59,206 nt of DNA from Chloroflexota bacterium (GCA_016235425.1 JACRLC010000063.1:1-59206); one strand, 5' to 3'. Shown: positions 25,826 to 34,097, counted from the stretch's first letter. Numbers and translations are program-made. The notes: generated by a model not told the origin, from the letters alone.

Positions 25826-26226
25826 ATTTGCTCCTTATCAGGCGAGGATTGTACCATGCCTGAGATGGTGTTTAAACGCAGACTTCGGAGGTTTCGATGA
25901 AGAGCATTTTGCCACGAATTACGCGGATTCACGCGGATTTTAAAACTAATTTCAGTAAATCACAGATTGCACGGAATGCAGACTTCAGTCTGCAATTTTT
26001 CGAGGCCAAAGCAGACTACACCTGCCCCCTGGACTGTCCGTACGTCCAGGACAGGCTGGCGGGCGGTGCCAGGGAAGTCCGCGCTCCGAAACAAATTCGT
26101 AAAAATCCGCGTAACACCTGCACTGCACCAACGCAGTGCAGGTGTTACGCGGTCGGTTGTCTACTTATAACCATGTTCAAAACGACGAGCGTAGAGAGGC
26201 GGCCACTCATCGTTTCAAAGTCTATT
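25826..26226. repeat. gene-free region with several palindromic repeats
   Basis: No convincing gene. It contains CCGCG/GCGGATTT words like those at the GxxExxY cassette (about 25910-25940 and 26092-26115), a small hairpin TGCAGAC-TTCA-GTCTGCA near 25977-25994, an imperfect CCTGGAC/GTCCAGG repeat near 26030-26055, and a long hairpin at 26107-26152. It separates two minus-strand units. Confidence 0.6.
26107..26152. repeat. perfect 20-bp stem hairpin
   Basis: Arms 26107-26126 and 26133-26152 are perfectly complementary over 20 bases around ACCAAC. No T run follows on either strand, so it is not a classic terminator, although it lies 75 bases after the VanW-gene stop. Confidence 0.85.
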
Positions 26227-28116
26227 TTACGAACTTGGCGAGAGGCACAATTCTTTCTTCTTGGCTTGTTTGGCAGGGTCTTCCGTGCCGGGGCCGTATT
26301 CACAGACCGCGCTCCAGGGTTCGTAATGTGTTTTGAACGTATCGGCAAAATAGACTGCACCGTCTCGCAAGACCGTGCGCGTGACGGTGACATCGGCTCC
26401 CTCCGCGGCGTAATCCACCTGATTGATTTGGTTTTTACTCAGCTCGGGATTTTCTTCAAAGATCGGCTTCGTCGCGGGCACGATACCCACCGGCCCGGTA
26501 GTTTCCCAGGTAACGGAGCGGCCGTCGGAGGTGGAATAAAGTTTCCACGTGAGCGTACGCGCGCCGACATCAACGTAGGTTTCCATCAGCATCCAGTAGG
26601 GTGTATCGTTTGTAAATTTGAAATCCACAAGCGGGAAATATACTGTGGCATCCAGCCCGGCAAGATCTGAATCCCGGTCGCCGCTTTGCGTCATCTCATA
26701 ATATGAAACGCGATAGGCATGTGAGTAGCGTTCTGCCACCGGAAAACCTGCGAAGAATACGGTGCGGAACAGCGTAGTGCTCACCTGGCACACTCCCCCG
26801 CCCACGCCTTTGATCGTCCGCCCGCCGTAAATAATCAGCGCTTCGGCAAACCCGTTTTCAAGGCTCACATCGCCAAGCTGGGAACCCATCGAAAAAGTTT
26901 CGCCGGGCGCGACCAAAACGCCGTGATAACGTTCGGAGGCCGCGACAATATTTTGAATACGCGCTTCACTCGAGCCATAGAAAAACGATGTCTGCTGGCC
27001 GACGAGCTGCGTGATGCCCAATTCGGCGGCAGTGGCGATATCCTGTGCGGCGGGTTGCTGCTCCGCGACCGAAAGCAAAACGGTGTGCTCGCCGCGCAAA
27101 AGCGCGTCGTTGATGGCGGTGATGCTGGCTTCCACGTCCATCTCGCGTCCCACCTGCGAAGAAGCCAGCAATTCCAACTGGAGTGTGGCATCGTTGAAGA
27201 TGAACTTCGCATTCGCAGGCAGACGATCCACGAACGGCTTGAGATCATTTAATATCCCTCTCAGCGCCGCAGGGTCGAGTCCAACCCGGACCTCGGTCTG
27301 GCCGCCGTTATCAATGCGACTCACCCCGATCATATTCGCCACCACCGGCACATCATAAGTCCACGGGCCGGGATCGCCTTCACGATAGTTGGGCAGGGAA
27401 AGCACAAGCGGCTGGCTGAGAATTCGCCGCGCGGCTTCCGCTTGAGCCGAAACATCGAGGGTGGTGGGTGCGGCTTCCTGAATAACGAGCGGCACCTCCC
27501 CATCGCGGAAAGACTGCAACTGCCCGCCGAGATAGATCAAAGTGGCATCGAGATTTAAGATGCGCCCCACCTGCCCCGGCTCAGCAACGACATTCGTCCC
27601 TTCGAGGCGCAGGCTGGCCTCAACAACCGGGCGATTTACTTCGGTTCCAATCCTCTGCAAATAACTGTAAGCCACGCGCTGATCGAAGATGATGACCGGT
27701 GCGACGTCCGCGCCTACGCCGCGTGCGCGGATTTGCCCGGCCAACGCGCCGAAGAGTCCACCTTCGCGGCCGAGGTGATACGCGGCCAACGCGCTGGAGG
27801 AGGGATCGAAGACCATGCCCAATTCCGCGGGCGAAGCCACCCAAATCTTTTCGCCGTCACGGAACAGGATTTTCCCGGTGATCGGATAGGAAAGGGTCTG
27901 GCTGAGTTTCAGCGCGGCATCGTTGGGCGATAAACCGGATAAATCCACGCCTGCCACCGAGACACCGGGGAAAATGCGCCCGGCATACAATAGCTGATAG
28001 CCAAGCGTCCAGACGATTACTGCGCCGAAAAAGAGCACCAGTCCGCCCGCGAGTGCGGTGATAATCAAAGCCATCGGGTTCTGGCGTTGTGGTAATGGGT
28101 AAGAGAGGGTAGTCAT
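26227..28116 (-). CDS. VanW family protein with peptidoglycan-binding-like domains
   Basis: A 629-residue surface protein. One N-terminal membrane helix (about 16-40, LIITALAGGLVLFFGAVIVW) is followed by GRIFPGVSVAGVDLSGLS, the start typical of this family. Two PG_binding_4-like regions follow (about 50-330). The VanW domain is at about 385-520: GSSEARIQNIVAASER, LVAPGETFSMGSQLGD, IKGVGGGVCQVSTTLFR, ERYSHAYRVSYYE. Its C-terminus contains TDTFKTHYEPW-like sequence. The role is linked to the cell wall but not defined. The start has TATAAT only 8 bases upstream and no ribosome binding site, so the mRNA is probably leaderless. Confidence 0.92.
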   Translation of the reverse strand: MTTLSYPLPQRQNPMALIITALAGGLVLFFGAVIVWTLGYQLLYAGRIFPGVSVAGVDLSGLSPNDAALKLSQTLSYPITGKILFRDGEKIWVASPAELGMVFDPSSSALAAYHLGREGGLFGALAGQIRARGVGADVAPVIIFDQRVAYSYLQRIGTEVNRPVVEASLRLEGTNVVAEPGQVGRILNLDATLIYLGGQLQSFRDGEVPLVIQEAAPTTLDVSAQAEAARRILSQPLVLSLPNYREGDPGPWTYDVPVVANMIGVSRIDNGGQTEVRVGLDPAALRGILNDLKPFVDRLPANAKFIFNDATLQLELLASSQVGREMDVEASITAINDALLRGEHTVLLSVAEQQPAAQDIATAAELGITQLVGQQTSFFYGSSEARIQNIVAASERYHGVLVAPGETFSMGSQLGDVSLENGFAEALIIYGGRTIKGVGGGVCQVSTTLFRTVFFAGFPVAERYSHAYRVSYYEMTQSGDRDSDLAGLDATVYFPLVDFKFTNDTPYWMLMETYVDVGARTLTWKLYSTSDGRSVTWETTGPVGIVPATKPIFEENPELSKNQINQVDYAAEGADVTVTRTVLRDGAVYFADTFKTHYEPWSAVCEYGPGTEDPAKQAKKKELCLSPSS

Positions 28117-28124
28117 AGGCAAAG

Positions 28125-28130
28125 ATTATA
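28125..28130 (-). promoter_or_regulatory. -10 element giving a leaderless mRNA
   Basis: On the minus strand TATAAT (28130-28125) is followed by 8 bases and the ATG at 28116. The arrangement is like that of the gene at 686. No good -35 box is seen. Confidence 0.5.
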
Positions 28131-28235
28131 ACGATTAAAGTGAGTACAAATATGAGAAAAAGTGAAGTACTCGTGCTGCGCCGAGAGCAATCCCGAAGGG
28201 ATGGAATGACTGTAGAATAAGCGCAGACCCGCCGA

Positions 28236-28289
28236 AATCCCAAAGGGATGACATGGTCTGTGAAAAATCCATGACACCCCTTCGGGGTT
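28236..28289. repeat. inverted repeat in a gene-free stretch
   Basis: AATCCCAAAGGGATGACATGG (28236-28256, 21 bases with the last G shared by the loop) is an imperfect inverse of the arm at 28268-28289, each arm itself holding a small CCC-GGG palindrome. The 28123-28392 stretch around it holds no gene and further similar GAAGGG words. Confidence 0.6.
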
Positions 28290-28392
28290 CACACAAATAT
28301 TCGTTCAATCTATAAACATTTCACTCGTTTCGACAAGCTCAACGCAGCGCCTTCGGAGTTGTTTTGTCCAGGGTAAGCGAAATAGTCTCATG

Positions 28393-28977
28393 CTAGAGTT
28401 TAAGCCCAGGAATCAGCATTGGCGTGACACGTTTGTAATCCGCGTAGGTCTGGCCGAATTCCCGTAGAAGTTTTCGTTCCTCGAAATAAGCACCAACGAG
28501 GATGTATACTGTCGCGGCAGCATAGACAGTGAAGGAGTTGAGCGTCACGGTTGGGGTGAGCCAGAGAAAAAGCAGGCTAAACGTGTACAACGGGTGGCGG
28601 ATGTAGCGATAGAGTCCGCGGGTGGTGAGTTGGCCAGGCTTTTCTTCTTCGAAAAGTTGGCGCAAACCGACGAAGGAAAGCGTGTCCGTTTGCAGAAGCG
28701 CGGCCAAAAGCAGAAGCGCGGCGAGTCCCTGCCCGGCGGGCATGAGCAAATTCCACGGCGATGCAACCGAATACAGAGGGCGATCTGGCAATGCGACCAT
28801 GAGATACAAAATCGGCAAAAAACTCAACACGGCAAAGACATTGTAGCTGAGACGATAGATCCGCATGAAACCGGAACCGAATACGCCGCGAAAGAAATCT
28901 TTTGCAGAGTTTGATGCAAGAATGGAATGGACGATTCCCCAAATGGCAATGGCGAGAGCGAGGTAGAAAATGCTCAT
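28393..28977 (-). CDS. NnrU/isoprenylcysteine methyltransferase-like membrane protein
   Basis: A 194-residue protein with about five membrane segments. The C-terminal part RGLYRYIRHPLYTFSLLFLW and EERKLLREFGQTYADYKRV are the SAM-binding features shared by isoprenylcysteine methyltransferases, PEMT-like proteins and NnrU relatives, including the methanethiol methyltransferase MddA. The N-terminal IWGIVHSILASNSAKDFF is NnrU-like. The substrate cannot be read. The ATG at 28977 is preceded by AAGGAT. Confidence 0.8.
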   Translation of the reverse strand: MSIFYLALAIAIWGIVHSILASNSAKDFFRGVFGSGFMRIYRLSYNVFAVLSFLPILYLMVALPDRPLYSVASPWNLLMPAGQGLAALLLLAALLQTDTLSFVGLRQLFEEEKPGQLTTRGLYRYIRHPLYTFSLLFLWLTPTVTLNSFTVYAAATVYILVGAYFEERKLLREFGQTYADYKRVTPMLIPGLKL

Positions 28978-28998
28978 CAATGATTTATCCTTTAACAC

Positions 28999-29090
28999 GT
29001 AGTGACGACATAAGTCGTCACTACCTTACAAACGCTTTTGGAGTCCGAAGTTTCCCAACTTCGGTGCAAAATCGGGAGATTTTGCACTCC
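28999..29090. repeat. cluster of three perfect hairpins, two nested in an outer stem
   Basis: Hairpin 1 pairs GTAGTGACGAC with GTCGTCACTAC (28999-29024). Then GGAGT at 29040-29044 pairs with ACTCC at 29086-29090 and encloses CCGAAGTT/AACTTCGG (29045-29064) and a 10-bp TGCAAAATC stem (29064-29087). The second unit can fold as a three-way junction. It lies between two minus-strand genes. Confidence 0.8.
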
Positions 29091-29097
29091 CCAGCCA

Positions 29098-31704
29098 TTA
29101 CTCCGCGCCGAACGCGGGAAGTTCGAGCGTCTCCGCACCGGATTGCACGAGATAATACGGCATCCACGCCACGCCAAAGAGGTTGACGAAGATGTCAGTT
29201 TTCTTGGGATTGATGGTGATTTCGCCCGTCTCGTTGACCACTCGTCCCCAGCGGTCGTTGATCTCCGCGATAACCTCTTCGCGCTGACGCTCTTTTTCGG
29301 CCAAATCTTTTTTGAATTGGGCAATTGCGTCAACGGATTCTTCCACGTCGGCCTTGGCGTTTTCAGTCATGCGGCGTTTGCTGAGGGAGGAGGAAAGTTT
29401 GCGCGTACTGCGGCTGCCGGTGAACAGTCCGAGCACGTTTTCAGCGTGGGTGCCCATTTCTTCCATTTTGCGGTTTTGAAGGTCGGCTTCATCCTCGCGG
29501 AGTTCGCGTTCTTCGCGGGCGAGCTTGTCTTCGAGCGTTTTGATCTGGCGGTCAAGTGTGGCAACTTTTTTGGCAATCTCAGCGTCACGCGCATCGCGGG
29601 CGGTATCGGCGCAGGCTTTCATGAATTCGGCCTGGCTCACATCCGGCCCGGCATAAACTTTGAGGGCGGCATTGGCGCGCGCAGTGACGGCGGAATTGCG
29701 GAAGACCCAATCCATAAAATCTTTTTGGAGAGCGGTCATGGATTTGGAGTCATTCAGCGGCGTGTCTATCGTTCCGAAACGCGCGGAAGCGGCGGGCATG
29801 GTTTCCACTTTGTCCAGGGAGGGGCCGTTATACGTGAATTCATCCCAGCGGATGACGCCGCGTTTATCCGGTGAGGCTATCAGCGCGGCGCGCGTAATTT
29901 CCGTGTCCACGCCATATTTGCGGTCAAGGATGCGGACTTGGGCGGCGGCAAGCAGAGATGGCTTGTAGACAATGCCCTGAATCATCGCGTCGCCGGGCAT
30001 GGCGCGTTGTGCGGAGGAGAATGCTTCGGGCAGGCTGTAATTCTGCGGGAGGAAGTATTCGCGGATACCGGCGGGGAGGGTTGGCTTGGTTAAACTTGCG
30101 TCGGATTTTTGATTTCCGATTTCCGATTTACGATTTACGATTTGCGATTGACGATTGGCGGGGGGTGATTGGTAATTGGAGATTGGAGATTGGAAACTGG
30201 TGTCGGGCACGGGGACGGGTTGGAGGGTCTCCATCGAGGGCTGACTCACAGTGGCGGACATGTCCCTCGAAACGGTGGCAGGTTTCGGGGCGGTGCGAAG
30301 CGTTGTGTCAGCGTTGGCAAGTTCGTTGAGGGCGGGAATCTGAGTCCGCGTGAGAGGGCCGGCGAGGAAGTTCATCGCCCAACGAGTCTGGAATACCGCG
30401 GGCGTTTTCTCGTGGACGTTGTGCATGATGAAGACGCGCTTGCCCAAAGTCGAAATGAGTTTGTCCATCGTGGCGCGTGAGACGCCGCCCGCCGCGCTTT
30501 CGAGGCCATCGAGCAAACGATTCTTGTCCTGTTCGGTTTGCAGTTTGCCGATGAACCACGTGCCCGCGTTGGAGAGGGCCTTGTAATCCACGTCCACTGG
30601 ATTTTGGGTGGCGAGCAGGAGGCCGAGGCCAAAGGCGCGCGCCTGTTTGAGCATTCGCAGAAGCGGCTGTTTTGAGGGTGGATTGCGCTGGGGAGGAAGG
30701 TAGCCGAAAATCTCGTCCATGTAGAGGAGCGCGCGCAGTGAGGTGGAACCGCTTTGCGTACGCATCCAGGTTTCGACCGCGGAGAGCAACAGTGTGACGA
30801 AGAACATGCGCTCGGTATCCGAAAGATGGGCGAGGTAGAAAATGTTGTGGCGCGGGCGGCCATCTGCGGTGAACAACATGGACTGGATATCAAGCGGCTG
30901 GCCCTCGCGCCAGGTCTCAAACGCGGGCGCGGCGAGAATATTGTTCAGGATCATCGCCAGTTCCATGCGTTCTTTGGGCGGGAAGAAAGTATCCACAGGA
31001 AACGCGCCGAGTTTTTCAAAAGGCGGGGTTTGGGTTTGCAGGATGAGTTCGGTCAGTTCGACGTCGCGGCCTTCGCTCCAGGCGTTCTCGAAAATGTTGG
31101 AAAGCAAAATGTGTTCACGCGAACGGATGGGGTCAACATCCTCCATACCTACGAGACCGAGCAAGGCAATGACAGTGCTGGAAATCTTTTCGCGCAGGGC
31201 TTCGCGGTTTCCATCCCATTCCAGGGCGGGCGCGGCAAGCGACGACAAAACGCTGACAGGTATCCCCGCATCCGAGCCGGGAGTATAGATTGCAAACTGT
31301 ACGGCATTTTTCAACGCGAGGAGACGATCCGGGCCAATGCCCCACTCTTTGAGTCCATTTCTCCACGCGGTCGAGGCCTCCGCCGCGGCCTGCTCCAGCG
31401 ATTTGCCGGCGCGGCGCGCCATCTCCGGCTCGATCCACGGTTGGAAATCCTGCGGCGCAAGTTCGGGGAAATGCAGAAGTAAATTTGTAAGATCACCCTT
31501 GGGGTCAATAATGATCGCGGGGATTCCCTGCAAGGCGGCTTCTTCAAGCAAGCCGATACATAAGCCGGTCTTGCCTGAACCGGTCATACCCGTGACGACG
31601 GCGTGAGTGGTCAGGTCCGCGGGATCGTACTCCACAACTCTCGCGGTCACTTTGCCGGTTTTTGCGTCGAACAATCTGCCGAGATAAAAAGATGAGTCTG
31701 CCAT
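29098..31704 (-). CDS. HerA-like ATPase (helicase HerA/DUF853-type ATP-binding protein)
   Basis: An 868-residue P-loop ATPase of the FtsK/HerA group. Walker A GMTGSGKTG is near residue 40; IIIDPKGDL follows; Walker B RALLYMDEIFGYLPPQ is near 325; LLLATQNPVDVDYKALSN is the sensor region. A coiled-coil stretch rich in Glu, Lys and Arg (about 680-800) follows, and the last part is ordered again. Residues about 502-534 are a linker encoded by simple AATC-type repeats (30105-30200). HerA-type ATPases move DNA, often with a nuclease; no NurA-like gene is next to it. The ATG at 31704 follows GAGGAGAG. Confidence 0.85.
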   Translation of the reverse strand: MADSSFYLGRLFDAKTGKVTARVVEYDPADLTTHAVVTGMTGSGKTGLCIGLLEEAALQGIPAIIIDPKGDLTNLLLHFPELAPQDFQPWIEPEMARRAGKSLEQAAAEASTAWRNGLKEWGIGPDRLLALKNAVQFAIYTPGSDAGIPVSVLSSLAAPALEWDGNREALREKISSTVIALLGLVGMEDVDPIRSREHILLSNIFENAWSEGRDVELTELILQTQTPPFEKLGAFPVDTFFPPKERMELAMILNNILAAPAFETWREGQPLDIQSMLFTADGRPRHNIFYLAHLSDTERMFFVTLLLSAVETWMRTQSGSTSLRALLYMDEIFGYLPPQRNPPSKQPLLRMLKQARAFGLGLLLATQNPVDVDYKALSNAGTWFIGKLQTEQDKNRLLDGLESAAGGVSRATMDKLISTLGKRVFIMHNVHEKTPAVFQTRWAMNFLAGPLTRTQIPALNELANADTTLRTAPKPATVSRDMSATVSQPSMETLQPVPVPDTSFQSPISNYQSPPANRQSQIVNRKSEIGNQKSDASLTKPTLPAGIREYFLPQNYSLPEAFSSAQRAMPGDAMIQGIVYKPSLLAAAQVRILDRKYGVDTEITRAALIASPDKRGVIRWDEFTYNGPSLDKVETMPAASARFGTIDTPLNDSKSMTALQKDFMDWVFRNSAVTARANAALKVYAGPDVSQAEFMKACADTARDARDAEIAKKVATLDRQIKTLEDKLAREERELREDEADLQNRKMEEMGTHAENVLGLFTGSRSTRKLSSSLSKRRMTENAKADVEESVDAIAQFKKDLAEKERQREEVIAEINDRWGRVVNETGEITINPKKTDIFVNLFGVAWMPYYLVQSGAETLELPAFGAE
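30105..30200 (-). repeat. in-frame simple repeat inside the HerA-like gene
   Basis: Degenerate tandem copies of a seven- to nine-base GATTTACGATT / GATTGGAGATT motif encode a Ser/Gln/Asn/Lys-rich linker. The same kind of sequence is usually intergenic. It keeps the frame open and joins the ATPase and C-terminal parts. Confidence 0.7.
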
Positions 31705-31779
31705 CGAGTCTCTCCTCACACAAATAGAACGTACGTGCTAGACGGTTAATTTACTCTATTTTATGCCAAATGGCAACAA

Positions 31780-31809
31780 AAAACTGCGAGGCTTTCGCCT
31801 CGCAGTTTT
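31780..31809 (-). terminator. rho-independent terminator after the DUF5667 gene
   Basis: A perfect 13-bp stem (31780-31792 with 31797-31809). On the minus strand it has a GAAA tetraloop and is followed by a T run. Confidence 0.95.
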
Positions 31810-31821
31810 GATCCTTTCGTT

Positions 31822-33183
31822 CTAGCTCCCGTTGTCGTTATCGTTGTTGTCATTATCGTTACTATTGTTATCGTTGCTATCGTTATCATTACTGTCATTA
31901 TCGTTGCCGTCGTTGGTGTTATCGTCACCGCCGCCGTCATTGGTGTTATCGTCGCCGCCGCCGTCGTTGGTGTTATCGTCGCCGCCGCCGTCATTGGTAT
32001 TATCGTCACCGCCGCCGCCATTGGTGTTATCGTCGCCGCCGCCGTCGTTGCTATTATCATCGCCGCCATCGTTGGTGTTCTCGTCACCGCCGCCGTCGTT
32101 GGTGTTGTCATCGTTCGAATTGGAGCCAGAGTTACTGTTTTGGTTCTCATCTCCAGAGTTCGACCCGATCACTTCGATCCTGGTCACGATGAAGTTTCCA
32201 TTGGCATCATAATAGCCTTGAATTTTTATGATTGCGCCCGGTTTTAAATCACCTATGATCTGAGCCTGGGCGATGGAAACCGTCAGCCCGTTGATAACCA
32301 AGGTATCGCCGGTGATGGTTTCAACCGTTCCTTCCATCTCGATCTTATCCGACTCACCGCCATCCTGATTATCCGACCCATCGCCGCCCGCATCATCACC
32401 GGGCTCCGGGGTTGGTTCCGTTTCAGAAGGTGAATCAGCAGGCGACTCATCCTCCGTATCCATTTCAACAGGTTTGCCCTCCGGCACAAGAGTCCCCGAA
32501 GGAAGCAATTTAAGCGACTGGGCCTCCACAAACCCTTCCGCATTCGTGCGGCCGGTGACCACCACCGCCGCGCCATTTTGCAAAGGCTCGGCCGGAAGTT
32601 TCGTGGAATCCAGGATCACCACGCGAATCCCGCTAACGTAATACCGATCTTTGAGCACCTGCAACTCACCAGCGAACTGGATCGTTTCATGCCTGCCTTC
32701 GGCAAGCAACTCGCTCACCTCATGCAGTCGTTCATTCTCAAATTCAACTTTCAGGGACTCGCGCTGTTTTTGATCAAAAATGAAGAATAAGCGCATATCC
32801 TCCCAGGTACGTTTGACCGTGTACAGGCTTTCACCCGGCAAAGCCGAGGCTGAAGCATTCACAAGTCCGGTGCCGCTAAGCAGGAAAAGGGCGGCGAGGA
32901 GGAAGGAAATTGCAAATCGCTGGATGCCGGGAATCACGCGCCGGCGCGGGGCAATTTTTGCTTCACGCAACTCAGCGGCGCGTTGAAGCAGTTTTGCACG
33001 CCCGCGGCGCATGGCTTCGGGAGAGGGATCGGGCGCTGTCAGCGCGCGTGCCCGCGAAGATGCTTCAAGGATTGGGCGCAGTTCATCGGCCAGATCGGGA
33101 TATCGAGCAACGATAGAATCGATAGCCGTACCCTGCTCGATTGCCTGCAAGCCTTCTTCTAGTGCTTCATATAACTTATTCAT
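31822..33183 (-). CDS. DUF5667-type membrane protein with Asn/Asp/Gly-rich repeat tail, sigma-factor partner
   Basis: A 453-residue protein. Residues 1-70 look like a cytoplasmic helical domain (LYEALEEGLQAIEQG, RYPDLADELRPIL). One membrane helix at about 90-115 is followed by the DUF5667 part (ALPGESLYTVKRTWEDMRLFF). Two small DUF5666-like beta domains follow outside (about 180-240 and 280-330), separated by an acidic Pro/Ser/Glu linker. The last 120 residues are tandem DNTNDGGGD-like repeats. The start overlaps the stop of the ECF sigma gene by 8 bases. The layout suggests a sigma/regulator pair in which this membrane protein senses the envelope; this is inferred from the pairing. Confidence 0.8.
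   Translation of the reverse strand: MNKLYEALEEGLQAIEQGTAIDSIVARYPDLADELRPILEASSRARALTAPDPSPEAMRRGRAKLLQRAAELREAKIAPRRRVIPGIQRFAISFLLAALFLLSGTGLVNASASALPGESLYTVKRTWEDMRLFFIFDQKQRESLKVEFENERLHEVSELLAEGRHETIQFAGELQVLKDRYYVSGIRVVILDSTKLPAEPLQNGAAVVVTGRTNAEGFVEAQSLKLLPSGTLVPEGKPVEMDTEDESPADSPSETEPTPEPGDDAGGDGSDNQDGGESDKIEMEGTVETITGDTLVINGLTVSIAQAQIIGDLKPGAIIKIQGYYDANGNFIVTRIEVIGSNSGDENQNSNSGSNSNDDNTNDGGGDENTNDGGDDNSNDGGGDDNTNGGGGDDNTNDGGGDDNTNDGGGDDNTNDGGGDDNTNDGNDNDSNDNDSNDNNSNDNDNNDNDNGS
31906..32100 (-). repeat. 27-base tandem repeats coding for the acidic tail
   Basis: Units of about 27 bases with the core TTGGTGTTATCGTCGCCGCC (plus-strand reading) are repeated about seven times with small changes, and encode DNTNDGGGD-like blocks. 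Number and order of units may vary between strains. Confidence 0.85.
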
Positions 33184-33775
33184 AATCCACCTCGCCAATC
33201 TGGCGCTGGAGAGCGGCCAGCGCGCGAAACTGGAGGGCTTTTACTGCATTGACATTTTTCTTCATGTGAGACGCAGTTTCTTCCAGGGAATATCCCTGAC
33301 CAAATCGTAAAGCCAGAACATCCTGTTGTTCGGAAGTGAGCTGGGCATAGGCCTGCTGTACACAGCGATTCTGTTCGCGCTGATCAAGCTCGGTATGTAT
33401 GGCAGGCCCAAGGTCCGGCATGGATTCGGAGATGGCTTCCACCGGCCTGCGATATTTGCGGCGCAGGTGGTCCATCACAGCATGTGAAGCCGTCGAAATC
33501 AGCCAGCCCTTCAGGTTGGTCTGCGGGGCGCGTCCGCTTTGAGCGGCTTCGAGCAGGCGCACGAACACGTCACTGGCGATATCCTCCGCGAGCGTTTGGT
33601 CGCTCAGACGGTAGAAAACGTAGCGATAGACCTCGGAAAAATACTGGTCATACACTGCACCGATAACCTGCGAGTCGAGTTGTTGCAGGCCATCCAGCGC
33701 GCGTCTGTCATTATGGGCAATCATGATATACGCGGTACTCGGTTGAAAGAAAGTGGAATTAGGTTGATCTTTCAT
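33176..33775 (-). CDS. RNA polymerase sigma factor, ECF subfamily
   Basis: A 199-residue ECF sigma factor. Region 2 is at about 35-105 (YDQYFSEVYRYVFYRL, LAEDIASDVFVRLLEAA, NLKGWLISTASHAVMDHLRR) and region 4 at about 135-195 (LTSEQQDVLALRFGQGYSLEETASHMKKNVNAVKALQFRALAAL). The start at 33775 has GGTGG 9 bases upstream; an internal ATG at 33724 would shorten it by 17 residues. It is coupled to the DUF5667 gene downstream. A short coding leader and a hairpin precede it, so translation may be controlled. Confidence 0.92.
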   Translation of the reverse strand: MKDQPNSTFFQPSTAYIMIAHNDRRALDGLQQLDSQVIGAVYDQYFSEVYRYVFYRLSDQTLAEDIASDVFVRLLEAAQSGRAPQTNLKGWLISTASHAVMDHLRRKYRRPVEAISESMPDLGPAIHTELDQREQNRCVQQAYAQLTSEQQDVLALRFGQGYSLEETASHMKKNVNAVKALQFRALAALQRQIGEVDYE

Positions 33776-33786
33776 CGGAGTATACC

Positions 33787-33816
33787 ACCCAGGCCGGTGA
33801 CTTTATCGGCCTGGGT
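33787..33816 (-). promoter_or_regulatory. hairpin just upstream of the sigma gene
   Basis: A perfect 10-bp stem (33787-33796 with 33807-33816) whose 3' arm on the minus strand overlaps the GGGTGG that would serve as ribosome binding site of the sigma gene. The stop codon of a short leader ORF lies in the loop. Confidence 0.6.
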
Positions 33817-33865
33817 ACGCAACGCTTTGGATATCAACCGCCTGAACTGTTTTCGCAGTCTTCAT
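33803..33865 (-). CDS. possible 20-residue leader peptide before the sigma factor
   Basis: An ATG at 33865 follows a strong CCGGAGG site at proper spacing and opens a 20-codon frame (MKTAKTVQAV, DIQSVAYPGR) ending in TAA at 33803-33805. The last codons form the 5' arm of the hairpin that masks the sigma-gene ribosome binding site, so ribosomes finishing here would open it. Its short length means that chance cannot be excluded. Confidence 0.45.
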   Translation of the reverse strand: MKTAKTVQAVDIQSVAYPGR

Positions 33866-34068
33866 ATTTAGCCTCCGGAAGCCTCATGACCATGGTTTGT
33901 GTTTGGATTTCCAACTATATAGTCGTACAAATTGCAGAAAGGTTATGGGCTGTCCCCTATTTTTAATGATTCGCCCCCTCCCTATGCCTGGTTGTGGATT
34001 TTGGGAAGAGATGAAAAGGCCCCATCCCCAGGCCTGGTTTGTTGCGGGAAAAATAAAATCAGGCGTAT

Positions 34069-34097
34069 TGTTCAGACCGGCTATTTATGCTATCATA
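34069..34097 (+). promoter_or_regulatory. possible promoter of the response-regulator gene
   Basis: TTGTTC (34069-34074) and TATCAT (34092-34097) are 17 bases apart. The leader would be about 140 bases. The remaining 33866-34247 region shows no gene. Confidence 0.4.

Noticed and set aside
26107-26152. Possible terminator of the VanW gene
   Set aside because: The stem is perfect, but no T run follows on the minus strand. Recorded as a repeat instead.
25897-26670. A 257-codon plus-strand frame
   Set aside because: Its first part covers the palindrome region and its second part is antisense to the VanW gene; no domain is visible.
29038-29874. A 278-codon plus-strand frame
   Set aside because: Antisense to the HerA-like gene, and starts inside the hairpin cluster.
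31906-32100. Possible CRISPR array because of regular repeats
   Set aside because: Units abut without unique spacers, and they stay in frame inside a protein gene. No cas gene is present.
31832-32212. Plus-strand frame coding for Leu/Ser/Pro repeats
   Set aside because: A mirror of the tandem repeats that code for the acidic tail on the other strand.
33724-33775. Start of the sigma gene at the internal ATG 33724
   Set aside because: No ribosome binding site precedes it, whereas 33775 has one. It cannot be excluded because TATACT lies very close to 33775.
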